From Bugulina stolonifera (taxonomy: Eukaryota; Bryozoa; Gymnolaemata; Cheilostomatida; Bugulidae): a stretch of 64,000 nucleotides of DNA. Made by a program: the position numbers and the translations under genes. The DNA is taken from positions 10,937,929 through 11,001,928 of the forward strand of contig OW285187.1 in the NCBI GenBank assembly GCA_935421135.1, in the 5' to 3' direction. The notes under the pieces were generated by a model. The model was not told where the DNA came from. It saw only the letters and a list, made by a program, of their open reading frames with translations, and did no database searches. Below are positions 11,101 to 23,567 of this stretch, one piece after another (within the stretch, counting starts at the first letter, position 1; each line of letters opens with the position of its first letter).

Positions 11101-14100
11101 TGAAGTTAAGTTATCAATAGGCCTGCAACGCTATACGTTACCATTACAACTTACACAATTAGTTAAGTGTGCGTGTATGTATATGTAGATTACCACAAGA
11201 GAACAGGTTTGTTACATATATTGTTACTAACCACTTTAGTCTGACTCATACGCCCACCCACTAACTTATGTACTGGTACCCTGTTGTCACTGCACCCTAT
11301 CTCTACATATATCAGACCTCCCTCTCAGTCTATAAGTGGGAGTGTGAACACAGATACAGACTAATACCTTCTGCTTACTCATAAATATTACCTGCTTGTA
11401 TGACTGACTGTTGTATCTCATTATCTTCAACGCCTCTTGATTTTCCATCTAATAGTTTTCTCTTTTTATTTCTAAATTGACAGGTTGACATAACTCCTCG
11501 AGATTGTTCATTTATGTGTGAACTAACAGTCAAGTTTAGCTAATAGTCTGCTACCCAGTTGTACCCAATTTTATGTATTTTGCAAAGACTCAAGCCTAAC
11601 GGTAGTTAAAAAACCGGTTGTGGTAAAAGATGTGATCGTGAGGTGAGAATGAAATGGCGTGAGAGAAAAAGAAAACAACTTCAACTATGGTTACTAAAGT
11701 TAGAAATCAAACTCTTGTTTATCCCAAACCCCTACCGCCGTCTAGCTCCTCCCTAGTGGAGGCATTTTAACGTTAGTTGGAGTTGTCTTCACACTCTCAC
11801 GTCATTTATCTCTCACGTCACGCTAATGTCTTTCACCACTACAGTTAAAAAAAGACTACCAATAGGTTTGAATCATTGCAAAATACGTAAAATTGGTTCT
11901 GATCTCATTTACCAAAAGCACATAGAAATTTATCCAAATATGGTTGACTTACTGTCTTACAATGTTGCAAAGAAGATCCTTTAGTTGTTTTTACATTATT
12001 ACTAGTAGCATTTATTACCAAACTGCATTTAGATGTCCAAATTTCTCACCAATTTTCTCTGTACTCGTACTGAGAGCGAAGTAAAACTCGAGGCAATTTT
12101 ATCGGATACACAATCTGCTTGACAAATTTTAGTCCGGCATTAATTTTGGAAGAAATTAGCCTAAATAGCTTTACATTTAAGAAAGATTCAACCCACTTTC
12201 TGCTTTTTCTCCCAGGAAAATTATTGAATTTATGAAAGAGACTCCATGAAATCTTGCTTCATATTTGTTGTACCTGTGTGTGATGTTACAATTTCCTGTA
12301 TTAAGTTTTCAGTGGAATGCTATTTCCTTTCTAACAGTTATTAGTTTACAGTCATCTTCAGAGTGGACAGGATGTTGGAATTTGTTAAATCTGTGCGACT
12401 TTTCTTTTCTCTATTAGAATAGAAGCAACCTTTATGATGAGTGTAAAAACTGACACTGTCAGCTACAGATAGTAACTTAGAATATGTACATGTTGTTAGT
12501 CTACATTATACTGTAATTGAATAGACAACTCCAAGTTGATTGACCCTCCCATTGCACATTTTTCTATTGCAGCATTTGCTACTGCTGTAAGTTCTGCAGT
12601 ATCTGCGGTATGGATAAATACCTATGAAATATGTGTGACTTTCAATATATTTCATTATTTGAGAAAACGCATATTATTTTTAAAGCGACTATATTTTGTG
12701 TTGTTATTATAACATCTTTGTAATTGATTTAGCTCCAAGGTTATGGATGAGAATACACTGGAATTGGAAAATCAGGGTAAAGTGAAGGCAAAAACTCTGT
12801 CTACTAAAACTGCCTATAATAACCACAGCAACGTGTTGGTAAACAGATCCACTATGAGCGATGCTCGATTAAAGCGAACAAGCTCTGTACCTGCAGGCAA
12901 AAGACCGACCAATAAACAGTTGAAGTCACGAAAGGTAGTATATCTATTTTATGTTTGGATTGGCTCAATAGATCTAACCAATCAAGCCAATGTAGAAGTT
13001 GTACAATGAGGTTACTCAAGTAATTAGCGGTTCCTGTCATTTGGCCGTTACATTTCGTGGTGGTTTATTTGCGTCAAATTAAAAATTTTATTAAATTTTC
13101 ATTGCATACTAACAATGCTGTCATGTAGTGATTCACATGAGTATACAATGTATGTTGAAGAAACCTTTTTTGAACATATTGTGATAACTTAAACCATTGA
13201 TTAGGATCAGATTCTGTGTGATCTAGACTGTACCATTCCCAGTACTCACTACCAAGTGTCTGTTTAGGGTAGAGTCAGTAAGCCTGCTCACCACAAGGTT
13301 CATCTCTTTCACTCACAACATAAATCCAAAAGGGTACAGTATCACCACTAATGGGCACTGCTCAATGTGTTCGAACATTTTGCCTGCACCAATTGCGCCC
13401 AATGCTATTATACTTTTAAACTTTCATATGAATGTGTTATTTTTCTCACCATTTTGTTACGCTAACAGCAAGTTATACAAGTGTAATACAAGGCATATTA
13501 ATGCTGATTTCTAAGCAAGTTTGACTAACGAATGCCGTTATTATAAATCCACTGCAGCCTTGCTTTGTCAACAAGTATTCCTTCACTGTGTCTAGCTTAT
13601 AATAATAAATTTTAGAGTTTATCTCCCCCTACATTTCGTGAGTGTCTATAGCGTGTCTGATGTCTTCAGCTCATCCTGTTGCTCTCAGTCAAGTAGATCA
13701 GTTAGCTGTAAAACTTATTGTAGGGTTGTCATCTGCAAGGATACACAATCGATCGATTTGGAACTAGACACTGTCTAAACTACATGTACATGTAATTCTG
13801 TTGATTTTGGAAATCCATCATGGCTTTAATTCCATTTTCACATGCTTTGACCTAACAGTTGAAATCTTGAATTATTTTGCATTTGGGATTTCCAGCAGGT
13901 TCTGCATCCACCCGTTCCTACCACCACCAAGCTATTATGTTCTGTTCTGAGGTACTTACTAGGGGTCTGTTCTGCTGCCAGCCCTGCTATTCTCTTGTAT
14001 CTTTAGATCAACCCTTGAATGCCATATATTGTATGTTGCTAGGTGGGAGATGCCTTCGATGACGTGCACCTATGCATCATGTGCCTTAGAGCCATCATGA

Positions 14101-17100
14101 ACCACCAGAAAGGATTCAATGTGGTCATTGCTCACCCTGATGCAATGAACGTTGTGGCTCTGGCTCTCAAACACAAGAGTGTGAGGTAAGAAGCTTACTG
14201 CAGTTACATCATGTACATTATTGCATTTTTTTAAATGCTTAATCTGAGTTTAATCAAGTCTCTCCATCAAAATCAGGGAGACTTGGTAAGCCTAATGCAA
14301 TGCAGCTGGAAAAACTGATGATATTATCTATTAGGCTACAATAACAGGCTACATGCAAGGAGCGCATAACTCACCAACTCACACCTTATGCGCAACCAGT
14401 TTGGAAACATTTTCTCCGTATTTTTTTAAATTTTGATAACCTAGTGAAACATATACGCTGTTTTAACAATCATATTGCGGTGACCTAATCGAAGAAATTA
14501 AATTAATGTTACTATGGCCATGTTAGGAGTTGTAATACTCTATTATGTACATGTGCATGGTAGATGGTGATGAATGAGAGGACAACTCCACATTTGCATC
14601 ATGGTTTCTCAGCTGCTAAATTCTTTTAAACTGTTTCACTTATTTTTATCACCAATGTAAATACATTACTAGTTTGTTTCGTTACAGGACAAGGACTCTA
14701 GTGTTAGAGCTACTGGCTGCCGTTTGCTTCGTACACGGAGGACATGAGATCATATTAAAAGCCTTTGATAACTTTAAATCTGTAACCGGTGAACAAAGAC
14801 GATTTGAGACTCTTTTTAACTATTACAAGTACGATGATTTCCACATTGGTAAGTATGGCCTTGTCTTCTAATAGGCCTACATGTATACAGCTTGTAAATT
14901 CCAAGCTAAATTGTTGTGAATTAGGAGTCAAGATACTGTAGTTGATACATAATATCCAAATATAGAGGGATATATTCTCCTCATCCCTGCAACTAGTGCA
15001 TGGAGATGTGTATGTAATACACTTGGGCTGACTATCTATACAGAGGGTCTTGAGGGAGTAAAAAGTTCACCTTGCAATCTCTGATTGCATTATTTATGGT
15101 TTTATTATTTTCATAGAGTTCATGGTAGCTTGCACTCAGTTCTGGAACATCATAGTTAACTCTGTTGAGAATGCTACCTACCGCGCTCATCTGCAGTACG
15201 AACTGACAGCTCTGGGTTTAGATGACTTCTTGGAGACTTTGAAAGACTCAGAGAGTGAGAGACTAATGAAGCAGGTGGGGCAAGGCAATCGGTTTCATGT
15301 TATACAAGTACAATAATTAATTTGTTGATTGTGTAACTTTAGATTCAAATATGTAAATACCAAACTGGCATGTACCTATATTACTAAAAGGAACTTTCTA
15401 GCCATGGATGCATATAATTACCGGGTATAATGTTGTAGGTGCAAGCATACAGGGATAACTTCATTGATGTGGGTCAGCTGATTGAAGACGCTGACCTGAA
15501 GCTGTCGGCAGTTGAGCAGCTAACAGCAGTGAGAGATGAACTCTCACAAGTCAATGTCCAGCTTCAGGAAACTGAGGTGGAACTCAGAGGAAAGTCCTCT
15601 CGAATAGAGGAGTTAAAAGTTAGTCATTCTATATTATAATAGTTTGGAGAAATTGATATAACACATGTTTAATATGTTTACCTGTCCTTGGTCACCTGTT
15701 CCAGTTTAAAATCAAAACTTGTTCAACTTTAGTTTGAAGTTTTCAAGCCATTGTACAGAGTGTTGTACCAGAATTGCTGGAGTTCTCCGTGGCTTATTGT
15801 ACACCTGATAGAATAATTAGAGATGAAATATTAGAGATGTCATGTGGGAAGTTGTTCTGTACATACTATACACTGCTGTAGATCTCAATTGAGAAGCGCG
15901 ATGAGACAATAGAACAACTACAAAAGTCCTTAACAGAACAGGATGATAAACTCAAAACTAATGTATCAGAGATTGAGCAGATGAAAGAAGAGATAGGAAC
16001 ACTTAAAAAGTCTAAAGCTGCAGCAGCAGCAAGTCTAGCTGCTGTATCCGCTTCTTCTCAGACCAACCAGTCTGCTGAGACTTCACCGGCAGCTTTACTT
16101 CAGTCAGCCGGTGCTCCTCCACCACCACCACCGATGGTTATTCCACCACCGCCACCACCTCCGCCTCCCCCTCCAGGGGCACCTCCACCACCTCCTGGCA
16201 ACATACCTCTTCCACCACCACCACCAGGGATTCCACCACCTCCTGGAGGTGGTCCACCACCACCACCACCACCACCTGGAGGTGTTCCACCTCCCCCACC
16301 TGGAATGGGTTTTGCTGCAGGTAAGCTCAAGCTGTGTAAGTTCAGATAGTAAGTAAATTTAATACTGCATTGTCATGGCTATTGAAAGTTTTTACCTTAC
16401 TTTTACCATAATACATGTATTTGAGACCAACACTATACTTTATCTCCTGCACTGCTTATATTAGCTGTTTTTCCCCTGTACTGTATATTGACCATTATAT
16501 GTTGCTATTATGTTTCATTTTGTGGTTACAGCTGCTCCAGGTAAAAGAAAAATCAAAACAAAATACAAACTACCAACACTCAACTGGGTCACTCTCAAGC
16601 CAGGGCAAGTGAAAGGAACAATATTTTCTGAGATTGACGATGAGAATATTTTAAAGGTACATGTAATGTTAAACTCTTCTACAGTAAATAAAATGCATGT
16701 CTCCTTTAGTTGGATGATAGTCGAATAAAATGGGTACGTGGTCAGTATAAAGTGTCCATTCGAACAATGTTCTCTGTAATTGCTAATAGAGAAGGTTAGG
16801 CCAAAACTACATGTATATTTTTGTATTATCTAGTTTGTAGAAATCAAAAGTTACTGTCATCAATGATGTAATAATGTAATGTCGTATTTATTTGATAGTC
16901 TCTTGATTTGTCACGATTTGAAGAAGACTTTAAACTGGGCATCAACAGGGGAAATCTTGATAAAGTAGACGGCAAAAATTCTCCAAGCAATGGCCGTAGA
17001 CCTCCAAAGAAGCAGGAGTTCTCTCTCCTGGATGCAAACAGAAGTAGGAACACAGCTATCGGTACGTAGATGTACTTGCACGTGTATAACTGAAGAACAA

Positions 17101-20100
17101 CTACAGCAAAAGCCTCGTTTATACGGTTTACTCAAATCCTCTGGAGACGTGCTTGAGCTCTTATGCTTTCAGCTCTGCTTTCCGAGTTCAACTCGCTTAT
17201 TATAATTATTGTGTTTAATCTTACAGCTCGGAGAAAGATCACGTTAACAGATGATCAGCTACTGGGTGCCATCACCTCACTAGACATTGGTGTGCTGAAC
17301 ATAGACAATGTAGATCTACTCTCACACATTGTACCAAATGACCAGGAGGTTATGGCTTTCCGACAATATGAGAATTCTGGGAAGGCTATCTCCACTTTGT
17401 CCACCACTGACCAGTTTATGTATCAGGTCAGTCTAATATTTTTACAATTTTACAAATGACAGCTAGTCGAGTCTTTATGTCTAATTACAAATTAATCAAC
17501 TTAGCCCAGAGGTATATGATTAAAGCTGTGCAGTAGGAGGTACAGTCAAGCTCTTTGTGCTTACCTTATAAAGTCTATTCTGTCCAATATGGATTTCTAT
17601 CTGTTTTACACTTGTTTCGAATACCCTTGTAGTTGAGTAACATAGAAAGGTTACAGCAGAAGCTCTCCATCATGCTGTTTATCGGTAACTTCAAGGATAA
17701 TGTGGCACATCTGAAGCCTGTAAGTGGAGATCTAAGTTCTTTATAAATTTCATATTATGTTGCTACATATATCCATCTATATACACATACCTACACATGT
17801 ACCCATGTATGTATTGTGTATATACCTTATACGTACCTACAGTACATACGTACCCATGTTTGTACTGTATATATATCTTACACGTACCTACATGTATGTA
17901 CTGTAGAAGAGTGGGTAATTGTGCTATGTTTAGGTAAATGTTGTGGTCTCCTGTGTGCATTGCAAAATATATAATTCATTATATCTTCATAGTTAGTTAG
18001 ACGAGACATCCCGCTTTGCTCTCAACACTGAGCAATATTCTGGAAAGTTATTCACTAAGTTATCTCTCACATGTAAGGTACATAATGATATATATAGAAG
18101 GTCAGATGGTATAATATGTTATAATATGTTTACTTGTAGCAAATTGAAGCTCTAATCACAGCCTCAAGATCAATCATCTCTTCTAATAAAGTGAAAAAGA
18201 TGCTGGAGGTTTGTAAATACAAACCAGTTTAGTATAATACAACGGTAGTGTGAATATAGTTCAATGTTTGTTTGTATAAAATGGTGGAGATTTTGCATCT
18301 TCATCAAAGTTTGCAATAAATTACTATATATTACATGTACATGTTACTTTCATACCCATTACTGATTACAACTTGGAACTCAAAATCCAATTCATTCAAA
18401 CAACATACATTATAGTCACAAGTACAAACAGCTGCCTTTGTAGTTTTTTTTAAGCAAATGCGTGTTTTTGCTCTTATCATTTCATTAATAACAGACTAAT
18501 ATGTTATTCTAGATCATCCTTGCCTATGGTAACTACATAAACAGCCATAGAAGTGGTGGTGCCTTCGGATTCAAGCTACAAAGTCTTGATGCTCTGGAGC
18601 TCATGAAGTCTACGAACAAGAAACAGTCCCTACTACACTATGTTGCTGCCACTGTTACAGTAAGTTTACACTAATCATAGGACGTACAATGTATGTTTAT
18701 ATATTATCATGTATGTATATCAGAGTAGAGGCAGTTGTGTAAAGATGATAACAGATGATGGCCAATGATAGCTGTACTAACATTCTCATATATTCCTATC
18801 CTTTCCTGAGAGAGACACGCGTGTACCACCCTCCTTACAGATAATTCATGCCAAATTTTAGAAAACCCTGATAACGTTTCAACTATCATGAATCTGTTGC
18901 GTTATTGGCGGTGGCAGTCAAGTATCACTGGATCAAAATCTTTCACAAAAGCCAACATATATGGTTTTTTATTCTGTTTCATACTCTTTAATCAGTCAGA
19001 TCTGTAACTGCATTGTGTAAAGCGTAGAGTGGTTTTACTTGTACACACCAACTAAAGACAATATTGATCTTCACAGGAAAGATACCCACATCTGGAGGAC
19101 TTCAGTAAAGAACTCGTTTCTCTGGAGAAAGCGTCTCTTATCTCTGTGGAACAGCTGGACCAGGATATTAAAGAGATAGAGAGAGGGATGGCTCTAGTAA
19201 CCAAGGAATATCAATCAAGGTATACATGCATACATGTATAGTGTGCATATTCTATACCCTTCAAGGTCTGACATAGACAAGTAGAATGTTGGGTAGTTGA
19301 TAGTTATAGCAACATCTAATTCTATATGTGTGTGAGAGGAGTACATTCTCAGTACCTCTAGCTGAAATTCCTATTCTATATTTTTTTGTCCATGTACATA
19401 TACATTTTGCATTGTATACTTTCTTAGGTCGGGCAAGAAAAGCTTGGTCACACAGGCTACCACAGTGCTAAAAGACTTCATAGACGCCACCCAGGGGGAG
19501 ATTGAGGAGGTGAAGAGGCAGCACAAGGAGAGCCAAGAGGCGTATGAGAAGGTGGTGAGGTACTTCGGTGAACAGCCTAACCAAACCACCCCTCCAGCAT
19601 TTTTTGGTACTTTCCTCAGGTTCATCTCTTCCTACAAAAAGGCCACAGAGGTAAATTCTTGTTCAACAATTTCTACTAGTATCCCTATCAACAATCTTGT
19701 ACTTAGTCTGGCAGATGATATTTCAACATGTCGTGAGGCGCATATCAGATGAGTCTGTTGAATGTGTGACACCTGATATTCCGTGGAGATAGTAGCTATA
19801 GCTATTTCACCCTGATTGGACAACCATTTTCATGAGTACTGCAACTTGTGTAGGAAATGTTTAGTATCCCCAAACTCATGGTTGTGCAGTAAGTCAGCTA
19901 TTTTCTCTGCGCACAACCTTTCTTACAACCTTTGACCTTTGTCGCCCTCGCTGAATAACTGTCTATATTGGTTTTAGGATAATGCAAAACGAGAGCAGCT
20001 GCGGCTAATAGAAATGGAGAAGACTAAGAAGCAAGAGGAGAAAGGAAAGACTGCTCAGGTTGGCGCCAATTTACTCACTGAACTGAAGAGTACACTCCAG

Positions 20101-20789
20101 CAAAAAGATAGTCAAAAGATTGACAAGGATGAGATGTATCACGGGGCATTAGAGGACATATTATCAAGTGAGTGACATGTTGATACCATCTCTACACTGT
20201 ATTAATGTTATTTGTATCATTTCTTATATCTCAAAACTACATGTACATGTATATATGAGTGTTAAGGGGTTTGGCCATTTTTTGATATCTGATGTCTCAA
20301 AGGCACCTAGTCACCTAGCACAGCGGACAGAATACATTGCCACTTCACCAGCTTAGCTAAACATATGTGAAGTTGTGTGCATAAACTAACATAATATATT
20401 ATATAGTGTAAGAATGAATTTGTACCCCCTCCCCTCCTCCCCTCCCCTCCACGATATGTAGGAATACATGTCACATGTCATTCTATTCAATAGCTTCAGG
20501 TTCATGACCTCTTCCTCTAACTATCAATTCATGTAATAACCATTCAAGAGGCAAACCTAGATGTTCAATAGTAGCATCTGATTGGGAATGTTATGATTAA
20601 TTTAAAGTGTCTTTAAATATGAGAGTACAGCTACAGACACTCATGCAGCTCTATATTATTACGTTGTGGTGTCATTTCCGTACAGATCTCAAGACTAAAC
20701 CATACGTCAGATCTGATGGAGCCCGACGAAGTCAAAAGAGGACGGAAAACCATATATCTGCTGCTAGATCAGCCCCAGATCACGTCTAA
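5102..20789 (+). CDS. FMNL: FMNL-class formin (formin-like protein), complete, 21 exons
   Basis: Actin nucleator and elongator of the diaphanous-related FMNL/FRL subfamily, expected at the cell cortex and in protrusions downstream of Rho-family GTPases. Splicing 21 GT-AG exons gives one frame of 1059 residues, close to the family's usual 1030-1100. Domain order: MGSAYSG N-myristoylation signal, GTPase-binding/FH3 region (about 25-370), coiled coil (about 375-480), proline-rich FH1 (about 505-573), FH2 (about 580-1000), DAD (about 1018-1045). Family marks include [49 protein letters not shown] and GNYIN...GFKLQSL (797-813). The start ATG is followed by Gly2 as in other FMNLs. Family knowledge says the DAD binds the N-terminal inhibitory domain until a GTPase releases it. 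DAAM and DIAPH were considered; the N-terminus and DAD fit FMNL better. Exon coordinates are in the four part entries. Confidence 0.95.
7543..8790. mobile_element. Non-autonomous hAT-type element, 1248 bp, in formin intron 4
   Basis: The element starts CAGGGATGCCCAAA and ends with its exact reverse complement TTTGGGCATCCCTG. The flanks are a perfect 8-bp duplication TTCTACAT (7535-7542 and 8791-8798). These are hAT-superfamily marks. No transposase frame survives. A second inverted-repeat unit (8139-8558) is nested inside. Confidence 0.9.
8139..8558. mobile_element. Nested foldback element inside the hAT-type element
   Basis: GGCCGAAACAGACTAGCGGA at 8139 is matched by the reverse complement GGTAGAAACAGACTAGCAGA ending at 8558, so 17 of 20 bases agree. 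This looks like a MITE that jumped into the larger element, or an internal duplication of it. No clear target duplication is visible. Confidence 0.5.
11564..11897. mobile_element. Long-arm foldback MITE in formin intron 5
   Basis: The left arm (from about 11564, CCCAATTTTATGTATTTTGC) and the right arm (ending about 11897, reverse complement ACCAATTTTACGTATTTTGC) pair over roughly 110-120 bases with scattered mismatches. The centre is short, so the whole unit is one imperfect hairpin. No coding capacity is seen and no target duplication is clear. Confidence 0.6.
15882..16320 (+). other. FMNL: FMNL exon 11: coiled coil and FH1 proline tract
   Basis: The exon starts [17 protein letters not shown], continuing the coiled coil, then passes an Ala/Ser-rich hinge. 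From about 16107 to 16310 comes an FH1 domain of some 68 residues, mostly Pro with Gly spacers. FH1 tracts bind profilin-actin and feed the FH2 ring. The exon ends in phase 1, and the next exon restores [10 protein letters not shown], the usual FMNL entry to FH2. The repetitive CCACCA/CCTCCT sequence leaves spurious glycine-rich and histidine-rich frames. Confidence 0.93.
16532..19650 (+). other. FMNL: FMNL exons 12-19: FH2 actin-assembly domain
   Basis: Exons: 16532-16656, 16899-17061, 17227-17426, 17633-17719, 18140-18208, 18513-18659, 19077-19219, 19428-19650. The FH2 domain forms a dimeric ring on the filament barbed end. Visible marks are [19 protein letters not shown] at the lasso/linker start, [35 protein letters not shown], the GNYIN and [10 protein letters not shown] core motifs, LLHYVAATV and [19 protein letters not shown] at the end. 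All core blocks are present, so the domain should be active. Confidence 0.94.
19978..20789 (+). other. FMNL: FMNL exons 20-21: C-terminal helix and DAD
   Basis: Exons: 19978-20167 and 20686-20789 (stop TAA 20787-20789). The first encodes a charged Glu/Lys helix. Across the junction the reading is [20 protein letters not shown] followed by ARRSQKR, matching the FMNL diaphanous autoregulatory domain (EDII..LR.QPY.R.D..RRS.RR). In family members this segment holds the formin in an inactive fold. The donor at 20168 is GTGAGT in phase 1, and only this choice keeps the DAD frame. Confidence 0.9.
20300..20362 (-). mobile_element. Diverged tRNA-derived SINE fragment, in formin intron 20
   Basis: It shares GGCACCTA.TC.CCTAGCACAG and the following ACCAGCTTAGC words with the SINE at 4318-4440, in the same orientation. 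Only the A-box half remains. A short C/T-rich run (about 20425-20451) follows. Confidence 0.45.
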
Positions 20790-23567
20790 ACAAGAACATC
20801 CCTGATGCAAAGTTTGGGACCATATAATAGTAGGCCTACTGCAAACCATTTTAGTTATAAATCAAGCTATGTTATGTATATAAAATATTAGAATGCTTAA
20901 GAATTTACTATTTTTATATATTGTCTAAATTGTGTAAATGTGATACTGTGTTGTGTGATAGATATTGTACTGCTGCTTCTGCTGTTCCTTATCACATGGC
21001 GTGTGTGAGAGCTGACTATAAAACATCCTAATATCGTGTGCAATAATGAAGGTATTTTATTCACTCCTATATTTCGTCTATAAACATGTTTTCGGTGGTC
21101 AACAAATATTATCTCGCTTCTATGAAACTTCACGGGAATTCCGATTTGGAACGTCAACATTAATTAACTTCTTCTATATTCAAACGTATATGGGGGTGAC
21201 TTCTCTTGCGTAAATTATCATATAATTTTAGCCATGTGGAACTATTTTAGTATAGATCTGTAGGTTTCGTCTCAACTGTGATCACTATCAGAAAGGCTGT
21301 ACGTGCATTTCCTCTTCACCTGTATATGCAAATGTTATTCCATTTAGTATTACTACTTAGTATGATTATGTGCAAAGCTATAACTATTGTAAAGGGTAAT
21401 AATATAAGATATGATATTATGATAGTACTCTCTCAACTGTGTCAGTTTAACTCTAAAATGTTCTTTGCCACAGACCTCTTTGCTGCATGTACATTTTTAA
21501 TATAGTTTTTACTCTCTCATAAGGTTATTATTTATTGTAATTCCTAATTAATGGGGGTACATACATTAATAAGCGAAGAACAATGATATCTTTTGTGTCC
21601 AATATTAGTTTTATGAATTAATGTCATAATAATAAATAAATATTATATTTTATTACAAAATAAATTTAGCCATAAGTACTTTATTGTTCTATAATGGAGA
21701 GCTCAAAAATTTCAGGTTGAGATCTGACTGCAATAGTTTTGACTAGTGACAATATTTCTATAAAATGTACACTATGCATTTCATACTTCCACAGCAAGGC
21801 ACTATATTTTACTGATTTACTTATTGGATATTGCTATAATGGCCTTAAACATGGCTGGCTATCAATATATTGTACTTTAGTTGTTTCGGTATGGTTTTGA
21901 GGATTTCTAAGCCTTTACTTGAGAAAAGCCCACCGTGTAACATACAGTACATGTACATGTAGGTGGTGATTTTATAGTTCTCTTAGCAATATTCGTTAAG
22001 AAAACTATGTATTAATCCCATCGATAGGATTACCATTACATTGGATACGAAAGGTTACTGATCAGTGACTTTTCGTATTCAATGTAAGGGTAACCTGTGA
22101 TATTGAATAAGTAATATGAGTACATTTATAAAGAGAGGTTGACTCTGAGCATTGATTACTGGAAGGCTTGTGGTTGGCAGTAGCTCTGCTCCTCATCATA
22201 TGCCTGTATATTATTGTTTCAATATGGGTTAGTTTATTAGAATTCTACTTCATATACATGTATGTTATACTTCTGTTGTACAGCTTTGATTACTATACCC
22301 AAATGAGTTGTTCCGGTTCATCATTGAAAACAGGAACTTGGTACGAAAAGTGAGACCAGTTACAATTATTGTAGGAATTGTCTTTCCATTGAACATATGC
22401 TCCATAAGAAGCAGACAACTCCCAAGCTAATGTAAAAGCCTAATTTGTTGTTATGCCCTCAACCGTCTTAGAAAGTAGTCTATGCCTAACTAAGCTGCCC
22501 ACCTCTAAATTCCTACATTCCAGGTTAGATACTATACATTAAAGGAAACTTCTATCTGCTGCAAATCCCTCATGAGTTGTTCTGATTTTGATTCAAACCA
22601 CTCGCCAATGAATATGACATTCCAGTCATCTTGTGACTTCAAGTGAGAGCATTTGCAACTTTTAGAACAATCTGCTAATATATGCCTGCTAGTGTTAAAA
22701 GGGTTCATGTATCTATATACACTACCAGTAACCAGTGTATGTGTAGATTATGGTACGCATGACGGATCTTCCACGATGCAAATTCATTTGCTGGTGAAAC
22801 TACAGTGTAATTGATATTTTATTTGGATTTGACATGTGAAAGATGTATCAGTAAATTTCACCATCCACTAGCCAATACATGTGCATCTACCTGTATTTTA
22901 GACGAGTGTGAATTTGACATATCCAGAGTTCTTCATGGAGATTTTGGTGCGAAAATTGTCTTCTTCATTATGTGACACTCCAGTCACAACGATAAGAGCA
23001 TTGGTTTTGTAATGTTATACCTGCAGCTTGCCTGATAAATGGATTCTATCCAACTGTATTTCATTGGGTATAATGTATAGGGCTTACTACAATGTGTACA
23101 AACACTGCTAATAAACTGGATATGGTGTAAATTTACTTGTGAGGTGATATGAATAAGGTGGACTCTATATAATATCACTCATTGCCTATCACCAGACATC
23201 CATCAAGTTCAATGACTCCTATCCTTTGGTATGTCAGTGTGGATAAGCACTATTTACATTAGGATATCATCATTAGGAGAGACTAACTCCCATTGTTTAC
23301 CTTAGTGAGGAGGCGTGGTCTACTGTACAAGGCTCTGAAGCGCCTTTCATTGAAAGTGTGTTGAGTGTATTTAGTAGTGTGTGCACAGTGTATGAATTGG
23401 CGGTGCAGTAATTATTGTAGTATGTAGTAGTATATATTTATAATTGGACAAACCACTCATTCTAGCTGCTACTGCTGTGAGTTAATTATTATTTTATTGC
23501 AGTTATTCACTGCCTCAGGATGTGCTGATCTGTGCTCTACAATATTCATCTGTTGTAACTTTCTGTT
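20790..23567. other. Intergenic region between formin and plakin-repeat gene
   Basis: This should hold the formin 3' UTR and the promoter and 5' UTR of the next gene. A good acceptor (TTTTATTGCAG) at 23492-23502 lies 65 bases before the plakin gene's first ATG, so an untranslated leader exon probably lies further upstream. No calponin-homology or other protein domain is readable here on either strand. Confidence 0.5.

Larger units (their letters stand above)
5102..15618 (+). other. FMNL: FMNL exons 1-10: myristoylation signal, GBD/FH3, coiled-coil start
   Basis: Exons: 5102-5221, 5383-5466, 6407-6484, 7143-7222, 10806-10889, 12733-12934, 14043-14185, 14688-14848, 15117-15274, 15439-15618. 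Phases agree at each junction. Exon 6 encodes a Ser/Thr/Lys-rich loop (near residues 150-215) that is variable across FMNLs. Exons 7-9 carry the best-conserved FH3 blocks ([37 protein letters not shown]). Exon 10 starts the coiled coil ([19 protein letters not shown]). Intron 4 (7223-10805) is the largest and holds a 1.25-kb hAT-type element. Intron 5 holds a long-arm foldback element. Confidence 0.92.

Noticed and set aside
16100..16356. Glycine-rich (minus) and histidine-rich (plus) open frames over the FH1 region
   Set aside because: They are shadows of the polyproline coding sequence of the formin, whose own frame is fixed by exons on both sides.
16711..16797. Alternative FH2 exon reading [14 protein letters not shown]
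   Set aside because: It follows a plausible acceptor, but the peptide has no FH2 similarity, and the next exon (16899) already gives the expected [12 protein letters not shown] continuation.
17763..17960. Tyr/His-rich minus-strand open frame in a formin intron
   Set aside because: It is generated by a simple TACATGTA/TACGTACC-type repeat in the intron.
5102..20789. Formin as DAAM or DIAPH
   Set aside because: The N-terminus ([13 protein letters not shown]...RTNHIQWVREFLN) and DAD ([12 protein letters not shown]) match FMNL, and the Gly2 myristoylation signal is an FMNL trait.
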